From NCBI GenBank assembly GCA_964627755.1, contig CAZVIH010000066.1, positions 41,962-105,961 on the forward strand: a stretch of DNA of 64,000 nucleotides, in the 5' to 3' direction. Below are positions 17,921-26,666 of the stretch, in pieces (position 1 is the first letter of the stretch; the number at the start of each line of letters is the position of its first letter). The stretch comes from B10-G9 sp964627755. GTDB lineage: Bacteria > Chloroflexota > Anaerolineae > Anaerolineales > UBA11858. A program made the translations under genes and the position numbers. The notes under the pieces were generated by a model. That model saw only the letters and a program-made list of their open reading frames with translations. It made no database searches and was not told the DNA's origin.

Positions 17921-18769
17921 TTAATTATCGTACATATAGGCTAATCCAACAGCTCCTGGTCCAGCATGCGTGCCAATTACGGGGCTAACTTCTGAGAAGA
18001 CTTGTTCAACTGAAGGGATTCGTTTTACAGCTTCATCCAGCACAAATTGAGCTGTTTGGGGGTCGTTGGCGTGCAGTGTAGCCAGACGGATATTTTTGTG
18101 ACCCCTGGTCCTTTCTTCGATAATGTCGATGATCGTCATCAAGGCTTTTTTCTGGGTCCTGACAGAATCCAGGGGTACTATTTTTCCGCCTTCAATGGAT
18201 AGAACCGGCTTTACATTCAATAAGGTGCCCATAAAACGTTTCGCACTTCCGATCCTGCCTCCCCTATGCAGGAACTCAAGTGTATCAAGGACAAAAATGA
18301 CGCCACAGCGATTCATACTATCTTCAGTGAGGCGTTTGCATTCTTCCAAAGATGCGCCCTGGTTAGCCGCTCTGGCGGCAGCCAGCACCTGGAAACCGAG
18401 AGCCATGGCCAGGGTCTGGGAATTGATAATTTCAATCTTTGCCTCTGGCAGCAGCTTTTTTGCCTGTGTGGCAGAAGAGATCGTACCAGAGAGATCCTCC
18501 GAGAGCAGGATTGCTAAAATTTCAAAGCCTTCCTGGTCGAGTTTTCTGAACAAGACCTCAAAATCAGCCACAGATGGCTGGGAGGTGCTGGGCATCACCT
18601 TGGCCTTATCCAGCCTTTGATAAAATTCAACTGGAGTGATATCTACCCCGTCGTAAAAATTTTCATCACCCCATATCACTGTCAGGGGAACAACATGAAT
18701 ATGGTTTTCTTGGATGATTTCAGTGGGGATATAGGGGGAACTATCGGTTACGATGGCAACTTTAGACAT
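17921..18769 (-). CDS. DegV-family fatty-acid-binding protein (FakB-like)
   Basis: 282 aa, full length. The N-terminus VAIVTDSSPYIPTEI, the conserved STSQPSVADF loop, the second-domain motif FLHRGGRIGSAKRFMGTLLN and the C-terminal IGTHAGPGAVGLAY are all DegV hallmarks. DegV/FakB proteins hold a single fatty acid and present it to the kinase FakA for phosphorylation. No fakA gene is in the window. AGGAGAGG precedes the ATG. It is the second of two adjacent DegV genes, and a strong terminator follows it. Confidence 0.9.
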   Translation of the reverse strand: MSKVAIVTDSSPYIPTEIIQENHIHVVPLTVIWGDENFYDGVDITPVEFYQRLDKAKVMPSTSQPSVADFEVLFRKLDQEGFEILAILLSEDLSGTISSATQAKKLLPEAKIEIINSQTLAMALGFQVLAAARAANQGASLEECKRLTEDSMNRCGVIFVLDTLEFLHRGGRIGSAKRFMGTLLNVKPVLSIEGGKIVPLDSVRTQKKALMTIIDIIEERTRGHKNIRLATLHANDPQTAQFVLDEAVKRIPSVEQVFSEVSPVIGTHAGPGAVGLAYMYDN

Positions 18770-18883
18770 AAAACCTCTCCTGCGGAAAAATGAATAATCC
18801 TTTTTAATTACGTAGATTACAACACTCTTCTCTGGGAGAGGATACGGTGTGCCAGTTAAGGACTGAACCCCAGGATCGCTGAA

Positions 18884-19732
18884 TTACAGACCGCGCATGA
18901 AAGCGATTGCCAGTGTGCCGGGACCAACATGGGTGCCAATTGCTGGGCTTAATTCAGCTAAAAAAGTCTCGTCTGGTGAGAGGGCGTTTTCTGCATCTTC
19001 AAGGAGAGCCTGGGCTTGTTCGGGGACATTGGAATGGAATACAGCCAGACGCAGTGGTTTTTCCCCGGCTGTTTTTTCCTCGACAAGTGAGATTAACCGT
19101 TCTAAAGCTCGTTTGTGGGTTCGAACTGATTCCACGGCTTCTATTAATCCACCATTCATTTCCAGGATCGGTTTAATGTTCAACATGGATCCTAGGAAGC
19201 GTTTCGCACCTCCTATTCTTCCACCCTTGTGGAGGAATTCGAGGGTGTCAACAGCAAAAACTACATTGGTTTGCTGCTGCGATTTGATAGCAACTTCCTT
19301 AACCTCTTCCAGGTTTCCGCCGGTTGCAGCTTTCCTGGCTGCTGCCAGCACATGAAGCCCGGTAGCCATGGCAGCTGTTTGGGAATCTATAACGACGATT
19401 CGGTCTGATCCAATTTCGCCCTTGGCTTGAAGAGCTGAATTAACGGTTCCAGAAATACCGGATGAGATCAGGATCGCTATCACATCCTTACCTTCATTTA
19501 GAAGCTTTGAAAAAACCTCAACAAACTTAGCCTCAGGTGGTTGTGAAGTGCTGGGCAAGGATGGACTTTTCTCCAGTCGAGTATAAAACTGGGTGGGCGT
19601 GATATCAACCCCATCCGCAAAAGACGTTCCATCCCAAATGACTTCTAAGGGAATGACTTTGATATCATACTCAGCGATCAACTCCGGCGGTAAATAAGCT
19701 GTACTATCAGTAACAATAGCGACTTTATTCAT
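18884..19732 (-). CDS. DegV-family fatty-acid-binding protein (FakB-like), second copy
   Basis: 282 aa. It shows the same motifs as the neighbouring DegV: VAIVTDSTAYLPPEL, STSQPPEAKF, FLHKGGRIGGAKRFLGSMLN and IGTHVGPGTLAIAF. The two are clearly diverged, so this is an old duplication and each copy may prefer a different acyl chain. CAGGAG lies eight bases before the ATG at 19732. The open frame continues upstream across the tRNA gene, but that extension is not coding. The 114-base gap to the next DegV shows no terminator, so the pair may be co-transcribed. Confidence 0.9.
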   Translation of the reverse strand: MNKVAIVTDSTAYLPPELIAEYDIKVIPLEVIWDGTSFADGVDITPTQFYTRLEKSPSLPSTSQPPEAKFVEVFSKLLNEGKDVIAILISSGISGTVNSALQAKGEIGSDRIVVIDSQTAAMATGLHVLAAARKAATGGNLEEVKEVAIKSQQQTNVVFAVDTLEFLHKGGRIGGAKRFLGSMLNIKPILEMNGGLIEAVESVRTHKRALERLISLVEEKTAGEKPLRLAVFHSNVPEQAQALLEDAENALSPDETFLAELSPAIGTHVGPGTLAIAFMRGL

Positions 19733-19790
19733 TTGATTTACTCCTGACGATGATTTCTTGAGAAGAATAATGGGTTTTGTTGTCTTTTTC

Positions 19791-19822
19791 CCAAAAACGG
19801 AGCGAGAAATATCGCTCCGTTT
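19791..19822 (-). terminator. rho-independent terminator after tRNA-Arg
   Basis: An 11-bp perfect stem (AAACGGAGCGA at 19795-19805 with TCGCTCCGTTT at 19812-19822) with a six-base loop. On the minus strand a run of Ts follows. It begins five bases after the 3' end of the tRNA and separates it from the degV gene. Confidence 0.85.
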
Positions 19823-19826
19823 ATAG

Positions 19827-19900
19827 CACCCTCGGCGTGACTCGAACACGCGACCCCTTACTCCGCAAGCAAGTGCTCTAATCCACTGAGCTACGAGGGC
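19827..19900 (-). tRNA. tRNA-Arg (anticodon GCG)
   Basis: The complete cloverleaf reads on the minus strand from 19900. The acceptor 5' strand is GCCCTCG and its partner CGAGGGT (with a G1-U72 wobble). The D-arm is GCTC...GAGC, the anticodon arm CTTGC-TTGCGGA-GTAAG, the variable loop GGGTC and the T-arm GCGTG-TTCGAGT-CACGC. The loop gives U33 and anticodon GCG, which reads CGC and CGU. A20 and C35, arginine identity elements, are present. The CCA end is not encoded. Anticodon GCG is unusual for a bacterial arginine tRNA. Confidence 0.9.
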
Positions 19901-20007
19901 AAAATGATTGGAGATGATTGTACAACATGGGTTAATAAATGGCAATAGCATGAATAAATATGCCAATTAGATGGGGGTTCTGGCGAAATCATGATTGCTT
20001 ATTTTTA

Positions 20008-20145
20008 TTAGAATAATAAATTGTGAGAACCAGATTTTCTGGATATGATGAAGGTCATGTAATATCCATGAGCATGTACTTTCCCTTCTAGGAAAGGTTC
20101 TGATATGATTACTTGCGAGAGACGGGATAAGCCTAACTTTATCAC
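20008..20145 (-). CDS. possible 45-aa small protein
   Basis: A GTG at 20145 is preceded by AAAGGAGG with a five-base gap, the best Shine-Dalgarno sequence in this part of the window. The 45-codon frame (starting MIKLGLSRLSQVIISEPFLE) is somewhat basic and has no recognised motif. The 496-base stretch from the tRNA (19900) to the protease gene holds no larger gene. The hairpin at 20163-20202 sits directly upstream of this small frame. The only support is the ribosome-binding site, so the call is weak. Confidence 0.3.
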   Translation of the reverse strand: MIKLGLSRLSQVIISEPFLEGKVHAHGYYMTFIISRKSGSHNLLF

Positions 20146-20162
20146 TGTTTCCTCCTTTGGCG

Positions 20163-20202
20163 AAAGCCTCCTCAAGCGGAAAACTCTGGTTGAGGAGGCT
20201 TT
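20163..20202 (+). terminator. strong terminator-like hairpin without an obvious upstream gene
   Basis: AAAGCCTCCTCAA (20163-20175) pairs perfectly with TTGAGGAGGCTTT (20190-20202), a 13-bp stem followed by TTTT on the plus strand. No plus-strand gene ends nearby, because the next gene upstream on this strand is kilobases away. It could end a short untranslated RNA starting around 20000-20100, or act as an attenuator ahead of the protease gene. Confidence 0.65.
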
Positions 20203-20396
20203 TTTCATTAAGGTTGTCCTAAGGCCAGGGTTCCTTGATCTGTCTATAATATTTTTGTAAAAATCGTCCAGGGGGATAAATCAGGGAGCTATAATATCCC
20301 CTAAGGTTTATTGAGAAAATAACAGTTACTAAAAAAAGATAATTTGACAGTTAGATTTTCAATGATAGTCTTCAATAGATCTGAAAGGAAAAGAGC

Positions 20397-21524
20397 ATGA
20401 TAAATCGAAAAAAAATCACCATTGTTATAGTTGTCCTGGCCTTTGTTAGTTTGGCTTGCGTTTTTAATCCACTGACTCTCCTGCAGCAGCCTGCGGCTGT
20501 AAAGAACGATCAAATTGTGACAACGATTACCACCGCCGTTCTAGATAGCGGAGACCTTCCGGCTTTATATAGCGCTATCAATCCTGGTGTTGTTGCAATC
20601 CGGGCATTAACGGAAGAAGGGGGAGGATTGGGCACAGGATTTGTCTGGGATGAAGAAGGTCATATTGTCACGAATTTCCACGTTGTTGAATCTGCGACTG
20701 ATCTGGAAGTGGATTTCCCATCTGGATTTAAAACAAGGGCAGATGTTTTGGGTACTGATTCTGATACCGATCTGGCAGTGCTGGAGTTAAATCAGTTGCC
20801 CCCGGAATTGGTTGTTCTCACTCTGGGTGACAATCATGATTTGGCTGTTGGACAATCTGTGATTGCCATTGGTAACCCCCGGGGATTAAATGGAACCATG
20901 ACTCAAGGGATAATTTCCGCACTGGGCAGAACGCTGGATTCTATGCATTTTGCTCCGGGGGGTGGTGCGTTTGCTACGGGTAATATTATCCAGACCGACG
21001 CAGCTATTAATCCCGGCAATTCTGGCGGACCATTGATCAATCTCAACGGCGAAGTCATCGGAATCAATTCTGCCATTAGTACCAACAGTATTGATTTGAG
21101 CGGGCAGCCGATCAATTCCGGGTTGGGTTTTGCGATATCGATCGATACAGCAAAAAACGTTATTCCAGACTTGATTGAATTTGGCTTTCATGACTCTCCC
21201 TTTGTTGGCATTCAGGTCTTGAGTGAAGTCAGCTTATTTGTGCAGGAAGAGCTCGATCTGCCGCAATCTATAGGTGTCTACGTTCTGGAAGTGACTCCGG
21301 GGAGTCCGGCCGATCTGGCAGGGTTAAGGGGCGCAGATAGTGAAGGTGATATTCCTTTGGGTGGGGATATGATCATTGCCATTGATGACCAGGAAGTCCA
21401 AAATTTCGAGGATTTCATGGGATATCTGCTTACCTATAAAAAACCTGGAGACGACGTGGTTATCAGTCTCATCCGGGATGGTAAAGTCCTGGAATATGAG
21501 TTAACGCTTGGTTCACGGCCCTGA
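20397..21524 (+). CDS. HtrA/DegP-like serine protease lipoprotein with PDZ domain
   Basis: 375 aa. The signal sequence MINRKKITIVIVVLAFVSLA ends before a Cys (VSLAC), so it is probably lipidated and faces outside. The trypsin-like domain has a full triad: His in GHIVTNFHVVESATD, Asp in DTDLAVLELNQ and Ser in NPGNSGGPLINL. One PDZ domain follows from about residue 275 (GIQVL, then GSPADLAGL). Such proteases remove damaged exported proteins. AAGGA lies eight bases before the ATG. A TTGACA at 20344-20349 may be its -35 box, but the -10 is poor. Confidence 0.92.
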   Translation: MINRKKITIVIVVLAFVSLACVFNPLTLLQQPAAVKNDQIVTTITTAVLDSGDLPALYSAINPGVVAIRALTEEGGGLGTGFVWDEEGHIVTNFHVVESATDLEVDFPSGFKTRADVLGTDSDTDLAVLELNQLPPELVVLTLGDNHDLAVGQSVIAIGNPRGLNGTMTQGIISALGRTLDSMHFAPGGGAFATGNIIQTDAAINPGNSGGPLINLNGEVIGINSAISTNSIDLSGQPINSGLGFAISIDTAKNVIPDLIEFGFHDSPFVGIQVLSEVSLFVQEELDLPQSIGVYVLEVTPGSPADLAGLRGADSEGDIPLGGDMIIAIDDQEVQNFEDFMGYLLTYKKPGDDVVISLIRDGKVLEYELTLGSRP

Positions 21525-21560
21525 GAAAGGATCACTGCCATAATCAGAAAATGGAAAAGA

Positions 21561-24029
21561 TCACTGTGTTCGGGAGTAGATTCTGCGGTAAATGGCAAAT
21601 ATCTCTGAAATATTCTTGATATAGGTTTGTGTTTCCGAGAACCTGATGATTTCTACAAATAGATCTGGATCTCCTCCGGATTCTTCCAACCAGATGGAAG
21701 AATTTCCTGGACCAGCGTTATAACTGGCCAGGGCGGCGTACATATCTCCCTCAAAGTATGACCTTAAGAATCCCAGATAGGCTGTACCAAGCTTCACACT
21801 GACGATTGGACGATATAGGTCCTCATCGCTGTAATCCGGGGGCCAGCCTTTTTCACCTGCTTGCTCCTCGCCTGTGCTGGGAATGATCTGCATCAATCCC
21901 CTTGCGCCGGCCGTGGACCTGACAAAACCTTCAAAGAGGGATTCTTGCCGGATGACACTGAAAAGCAGAAATGGGTGAAATCCATTTTCCTGGCTGGCTG
22001 GAATTACCAAATCACTGTAATATGTTCCGAAACGGATATGGTTAAAATAGACCGGCGCATTCATGGTTCCAGCATCATCCATACCAACAGCGTTTAATAC
22101 CTGGCGAGATGCAAAAATTGCAGGTCTGTACAAACCCAGGTCCAGGTAATAATTGGCCAGACGGTAACTGCTAATGGGATCAAAACTTACTTCATTCCGG
22201 AGCGCTTCAAATTCTGCCCTTGCTTCATTATATAGATCCAGCTCCCAGTATTCTGTGCCGCGTATGATCCGCGGGTCTTCAGCCAGTAATCCTAGACTGT
22301 CCAGGTTTGTCTCTGGTGGGATAGAAAAATTTTCCTTGATCCAGGCTTGGGCTTCCTCTTTTTCAGCTGGAATGTCAATTCCTATATCATAATCTTGAGG
22401 CGGGGTGAATGGCTCCCGACCCTGGAGCAGATCTCGGGCTCGTTCGCTATAATAACCGGTTGGATCCGCGTTGGCTGATTCCCGCCAGGCTGCTTCTGCC
22501 ACTGCGGTATTTCCCTGAATTTGATGAACTTTCCCAATCCAGAACAGAGCCTGGGAGAGCTCTTCAAAGTCCCGGGATGCATCCCTATAAATTGAGAGTC
22601 TTGACAGGGCTGCATCATAGGCTGATAACCTGACCTGGCAGATGGCACTCTTGAACAAACTTAAGTTGCCGTATGCAGAAGTTGGATATTCATCAAAGAC
22701 ACGTTTCCAGAGCGCAGAAGCGGTTTCCAGATCTCCTGTCAGTTCTTCAACTCTTCCAGCATCATAGAGGAACTCTGCCGCCCGAGGTTGATATGGATTG
22801 CTTTGGACAAAATCCTGCAACACCTGGCTGGCTTCACCATAACGGTCTAAATAAAACCAGAGCGAATAGGCCTTGAATTCCCAGGCTTGGACCCAGTAAG
22901 CATGGTCAGGATATTTATTGATAAGTTCATTCCAGGCGACCAGGGCTTCTTCATGCCTTCCCATACCCCGGAGTGAAAATCCCTTAAAATAAAGCGCAGT
23001 CCCACGGTCTCCGGCTTCAGGATTCGCCAGGTAGCGATCAAAAGCTTCCACCGCATAACTGTATTGGCCAGCGTAATAATCCACCAGACCCCGGTCCAGG
23101 TCATTGATCGTAAAATTATTATTGACGATCTCTATTAGACCCAGGTATGAATCGTAACTAAGCGGATACTTTAGAACTGCGTCCCGGAAAGCAGCTTCTG
23201 CAAGATCATTTTGCCCCAGTTCCAGGTAGGCAAGTCCGAGTAAATAATCTGCCCGGGCTTTGGCATAATCATTATTTGTTTGGGCATACACATCGTTGTA
23301 GATGACAACGGCCGTATTGTAATCTTCTAACGCGGCGTATTCCTGCCCGATTTTTAACTGCAGAGTATATAAATCTTCTCCGCTTCCGGCAGCAATGGCG
23401 GCCTGATAGGCTCCAATAGCTTTGAGGGATTCCCCGGCAGCTGAAAGAGCATCGCCCTTTTTATGCTGCATGTAGGCATCCAGGATACCCGGGCGCCGGT
23501 TCAGATACAGTGTGTAGGCATCCGCAGCTTCCAGTTGTCGGTCCAAAGCAGTATAAGTTTCAGCCAGGGTGAAATATGCTTTGTGGATGATATCCGATTC
23601 CGGATAACTAGCTACCAGCAGTCGCAGGTAATCCAAAGCCCTCTGGTAATCACCTTTCTGAAAAAAAACCTTGCCAAGACCCAATAACGCCGCACTGCCT
23701 TCTTCAGGTGTTTGAGCGTGGGCCAGCGTATCTTCATAACTTGTTATTGCTGATTCCCAGTCCCCGTAAAAATAATGAATATCACCGGATATCGAACTCT
23801 CCAGTGGCGGCAGGATGGGAGTTGAGCTGGGCAGTGGTGTAGATACAGGTAGATCTTGTGCTTCAGATAGTATTTCGGCAGGGTCTTGAGTGGGAGCAGG
23901 TTTAACTTGCCTGGTGGATAGTATATACCACCCCGCAATGGTGATAGTACCGATTAAGATGATCAGTGTTGATACTTGATAAAATCTTCTTCTCATATTA
24001 TTAGGAATACCTGTTGCTAAATAGTCCAT
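21561..24029 (-). CDS. TPR-rich soluble lytic murein transglycosylase (Slt-like)
   Basis: 822 aa. An N-terminal TM anchor (VSTLIILIGTITIAGWYIL) is followed by about 550 residues of TPR-type helical repeats (for example SAALLGLGKVFFQKGDYQRA), the superhelix seen in Slt70. The SLT domain occupies about residues 670-815: VIRQESLFEGF with the catalytic Glu, AGARGLMQIIPSTGE and ALASYNAGPGN. It would cleave peptidoglycan with anhydro-muramic acid formation. A later start at 23996 (MRRRFYQ) is equally possible. The stated start overlaps the upstream lipoprotein gene by 13 bases. Confidence 0.9.
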   Translation of the reverse strand: MDYLATGIPNNMRRRFYQVSTLIILIGTITIAGWYILSTRQVKPAPTQDPAEILSEAQDLPVSTPLPSSTPILPPLESSISGDIHYFYGDWESAITSYEDTLAHAQTPEEGSAALLGLGKVFFQKGDYQRALDYLRLLVASYPESDIIHKAYFTLAETYTALDRQLEAADAYTLYLNRRPGILDAYMQHKKGDALSAAGESLKAIGAYQAAIAAGSGEDLYTLQLKIGQEYAALEDYNTAVVIYNDVYAQTNNDYAKARADYLLGLAYLELGQNDLAEAAFRDAVLKYPLSYDSYLGLIEIVNNNFTINDLDRGLVDYYAGQYSYAVEAFDRYLANPEAGDRGTALYFKGFSLRGMGRHEEALVAWNELINKYPDHAYWVQAWEFKAYSLWFYLDRYGEASQVLQDFVQSNPYQPRAAEFLYDAGRVEELTGDLETASALWKRVFDEYPTSAYGNLSLFKSAICQVRLSAYDAALSRLSIYRDASRDFEELSQALFWIGKVHQIQGNTAVAEAAWRESANADPTGYYSERARDLLQGREPFTPPQDYDIGIDIPAEKEEAQAWIKENFSIPPETNLDSLGLLAEDPRIIRGTEYWELDLYNEARAEFEALRNEVSFDPISSYRLANYYLDLGLYRPAIFASRQVLNAVGMDDAGTMNAPVYFNHIRFGTYYSDLVIPASQENGFHPFLLFSVIRQESLFEGFVRSTAGARGLMQIIPSTGEEQAGEKGWPPDYSDEDLYRPIVSVKLGTAYLGFLRSYFEGDMYAALASYNAGPGNSSIWLEESGGDPDLFVEIIRFSETQTYIKNISEIFAIYRRIYSRTQ

Positions 24030-24913
24030 TCCCCATGGATAATAGCGATCAGATACCAGTGATCATTTTCTTGTATAAATACCAACCGCAGGCTCCGCCA
24101 ATCCATACCACCATAACGAGGATCGAAACCGGGGAAATGATATTCAATCATAATACCATCAGGGTAAATTTCCTGGATATTATTAATGGAATTCCCTGAA
24201 CTTACTTCAACGTTAAAACCTATAACTCCTGGTTTAAGGTAATCTTGATCATATACAAATTGCTGATGGTACTCAATGAATGTTAGATTGATCGGCTTTC
24301 CAGTCCCATCGTAATGTCCCCAGGTGAAAGGTTCTGAAGAGCTGATAAAACTATTCAGCTTAGAGGGACATATCACCTTGTTAGCACTATTGAGGTATGG
24401 ATAGGGAGAAAAACGCAAACATGCCACAGGATGAATTAAAGGGATTAATTGGGTATACTCCCCAATTTTTACTGATTCAAGTACTTGCTGGCTCAGAATG
24501 ATCAGTTCCACTGGCAGTGTGCCATGTTGTTCAGCTAAAAATCGCTTATCTACCCATCCTGCTGTTTCCTGGTGATTAATAAACACCCAGGTTGTATCAC
24601 CCTCCTGATGGATCTGTCCGTCCGTCCGGATATTTGTTCCATAAGAAGGTATCTGTCCAACGATGGGGGAATCCGCTGAGGGGTTTTCATGAACACTTAA
24701 TAATGAGTCTCGATCAATTCCAACCACTGCATATCTTTCATAGAGTTCTTCTATCTCAACAGAAATGATTTCTGCTGGCTGAGTATCAACTGGCAGTATT
24801 GTGGGATTAAGTTCCGATGTCTCTGTGCAGCCAGTCAAAGCCGGATAAGGTAATAAAAACATGGTAATAATCAACACGATTTTATGGAGGTTATGATTAG
24901 GTATGGTTGGCAT
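24017..24913 (-). CDS. SH3b-domain lipoprotein
   Basis: 298 aa. The hydrophobic N-terminus ends in PALTGC, a lipobox. Residues 60-130 look like a bacterial SH3 domain: LLSVHENPSADSPIVGQIPS, then TWVFINHQETAGWVDKRFL. Such domains bind cell-wall peptides or polysaccharides. The C-terminal 160 residues are unassigned and rich in aromatic residues. Its start overlaps the end of the endonuclease III gene by 17 bases and its end overlaps the transglycosylase gene, so the three are probably transcribed together. Confidence 0.7.
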   Translation of the reverse strand: MPTIPNHNLHKIVLIITMFLLPYPALTGCTETSELNPTILPVDTQPAEIISVEIEELYERYAVVGIDRDSLLSVHENPSADSPIVGQIPSYGTNIRTDGQIHQEGDTTWVFINHQETAGWVDKRFLAEQHGTLPVELIILSQQVLESVKIGEYTQLIPLIHPVACLRFSPYPYLNSANKVICPSKLNSFISSSEPFTWGHYDGTGKPINLTFIEYHQQFVYDQDYLKPGVIGFNVEVSSGNSINNIQEIYPDGIMIEYHFPGFDPRYGGMDWRSLRLVFIQENDHWYLIAIIHGEWTI

Positions 24914-25559
24914 AATACTTACAAATTTTAGATAATGGACATTCCTGGCAGAGAGGTTGGCGGGCTTTGCAGATTTCCCGACCCAGGCGGATGATGTTCA
25001 GGTGAACTGGATAGTACGTTTCAGGTTCAAATTGCTCAGCCAGATAAGAATGAGCCTTGGAAGCGTTGATATTTTCAGGTCGAATTCCCAACCTCCCGGT
25101 AACCCGGTATACGTGGGTGTCAACTGGAAAAGCCGGCATGTCAAGTGAGAATAACAGTACGATTGCTGCGGTTTTTGGCCCAACTCCTTTTAACTTGATC
25201 AGCCAATTGGAGGCTTCCAGGCTGGACATTTTTTTCAGGAAATTCAGTTCAATTCGCCCTCTTTCTTCTGTGATGACTTTTAAGGCATTCTGAATAGCTG
25301 GACCTTTTTGATTGGCTAATCCTGCGGTTTTGATCAGCTGAATGACCTGTTCTTCTTCAGCGTCCCTGATTTCTTCCCAGGTAGGAAATCTTGCCAGGAG
25401 TGTATCATAAGCGATATCCCTGTTAACATCGTTTGTATTTTGAGAGAGGATAGTGGATACCAATTCTCCCACTGGAGATAGGTGAGGACGCCAGGTTGGT
25501 GGGCCATATGTATCCATCAGTAACTGGTGGATCTCAGCCGCAAACTGTTTGTTGTTCAT
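24897..25559 (-). CDS. nth: endonuclease III
   Basis: 220 aa, typical size. The helix-hairpin-helix KLKGVGPKTAAIVLLF contains the catalytic Lys, and FPVDTHVYRVTGRLG holds the catalytic Asp. The C-terminal iron-sulfur motif C-x6-C-x2-C-x5-C is complete in CKARQPLCQECPLSKIC. The enzyme is a glycosylase and AP lyase that removes oxidised pyrimidines. The stop codon of the asparaginase-like gene lies three bases upstream, so the two may be coupled. Confidence 0.95.
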   Translation of the reverse strand: MNNKQFAAEIHQLLMDTYGPPTWRPHLSPVGELVSTILSQNTNDVNRDIAYDTLLARFPTWEEIRDAEEEQVIQLIKTAGLANQKGPAIQNALKVITEERGRIELNFLKKMSSLEASNWLIKLKGVGPKTAAIVLLFSLDMPAFPVDTHVYRVTGRLGIRPENINASKAHSYLAEQFEPETYYPVHLNIIRLGREICKARQPLCQECPLSKICKYYANHT

Positions 25560-25562
25560 AGA

Positions 25563-26627
25563 TTAGCTGTATTGTAAATGAAAGCAGGGTTTTCCTTCAC
25601 CAATTGGAATCTGACATTGGTTGCGATAAGTAAACTCAGGTCCCAGATCACTTAATTCTTTCAATTGCTCTGGTGAAAGGAGTTTTAATTGGTGCAAGAT
25701 CTCTATCATCACAGCCCCGAGCGCTCGTTTCCCAAGGTCACCACTGGCTATTTTCAGAGTGATTCCAAGAGCTGGAGATCCCGGAACGATTGCATTCTCA
25801 AATATACCAGCAGCCTGGTATGCTTCTGCTCCTGCTTTGGAGATGATCTTTCCTTTTGCGAGTTCCATTAGTCTGGTATCCAGTCTGCCAGGCCCGGCAA
25901 CAAAAAAAGGATGATTTCCCATGGCGGAAGTAATCTTCTGGCAGGCTCGAGAGCGGCTCTCTGAGAAACGGTCTGGTTTTACCAGCCGAGCCCAACCCAG
26001 GGCAGCGTTGAGCAGAGGAACAGCGAAAGTCGGCACCGAACAACCATCCCTTCCAATTTGAACCTGGTCTGTCTCGAGGCCGCAAAAATCAGAGAATGTT
26101 TCCAGGATTTGCTGCTGGACTGGATGGTCAATTTCGGTATATCTCTCTTTGGAAGCCTCCATCATAACAGCCTGCCCTAACATACCAGTGTGTTTCCCGG
26201 AGCAATTATGGTGATTTTGGGTCGGTGATTTTCCCTGATCTCTGAGTTTCTCCCGACTGGCTTTGTCAAAGGGCTGGTGTGTGCAGCATAATAGATCATC
26301 CTCTTTAATGCCTATTTTCCTCTGCAGGTTGACAACTGTTTTTAAATGAGTATCTGTGCTGGAATGGGAGGCGCAAGTAATTGCCAACTCTTCACCTGTC
26401 ATCTGGAATCTTTCCAAACCGCCCATCTCAACTAGAGGGATAGCCTGAAAAGGTTTTGCTGATGAGCGCATGAAAGTTATTATTTTTGGATCCCCAGCCC
26501 AGGCGAATAGATCCCCTTCAGCTGTTACAACAGCAACAGCGCCATAATATATAGATTCAACAACATCCCCACGAAGTATTTGAAATAGGGGAGTATAGCC
26601 CGGTTTAATGCGGTCAGGTTCTCTCAT
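25563..26627 (-). CDS. asparaginase, L-asparaginase II family
   Basis: 354 aa. It belongs to the asparaginase-II family (the rhizobial type, unrelated to classical AnsA/AnsB), recognised by the N-terminal region VVESIYYGAVAVV, MRSSAKPFQAIPLVE, CASHSSTDTHLKTV and the signature NCSGKHTGMLGQAVMM. RDGCSVPTFAVPL follows later. The expected activity is hydrolysis of asparagine to aspartate and ammonia in the cytosol; there is no signal peptide. It is transcribed with nth. Confidence 0.88.
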   Translation of the reverse strand: MREPDRIKPGYTPLFQILRGDVVESIYYGAVAVVTAEGDLFAWAGDPKIITFMRSSAKPFQAIPLVEMGGLERFQMTGEELAITCASHSSTDTHLKTVVNLQRKIGIKEDDLLCCTHQPFDKASREKLRDQGKSPTQNHHNCSGKHTGMLGQAVMMEASKERYTEIDHPVQQQILETFSDFCGLETDQVQIGRDGCSVPTFAVPLLNAALGWARLVKPDRFSESRSRACQKITSAMGNHPFFVAGPGRLDTRLMELAKGKIISKAGAEAYQAAGIFENAIVPGSPALGITLKIASGDLGKRALGAVMIEILHQLKLLSPEQLKELSDLGPEFTYRNQCQIPIGEGKPCFHLQYS

Positions 26628-26666
26628 GATTGAAATCCAGGAAGGATTTTTCCGGCTGGCGATCCT

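Noticed and set aside
19733..19966. A 78-residue N-terminal extension of the upstream DegV protein
   Set aside because: It runs antisense-free through the tRNA-Arg gene and its terminator; the DegV N-terminus and a good ribosome-binding site are at 19732.
19983..20160. A riboswitch ahead of the protease gene
   Set aside because: I could not match the stretch to any aptamer I know; only the terminator-like hairpin is supported.
20146..20208. A longer 66-residue version of the small minus-strand frame
   Set aside because: Its ATG lies in the T-tract and stem of the hairpin, while the Shine-Dalgarno sequence fits the GTG at 20145.
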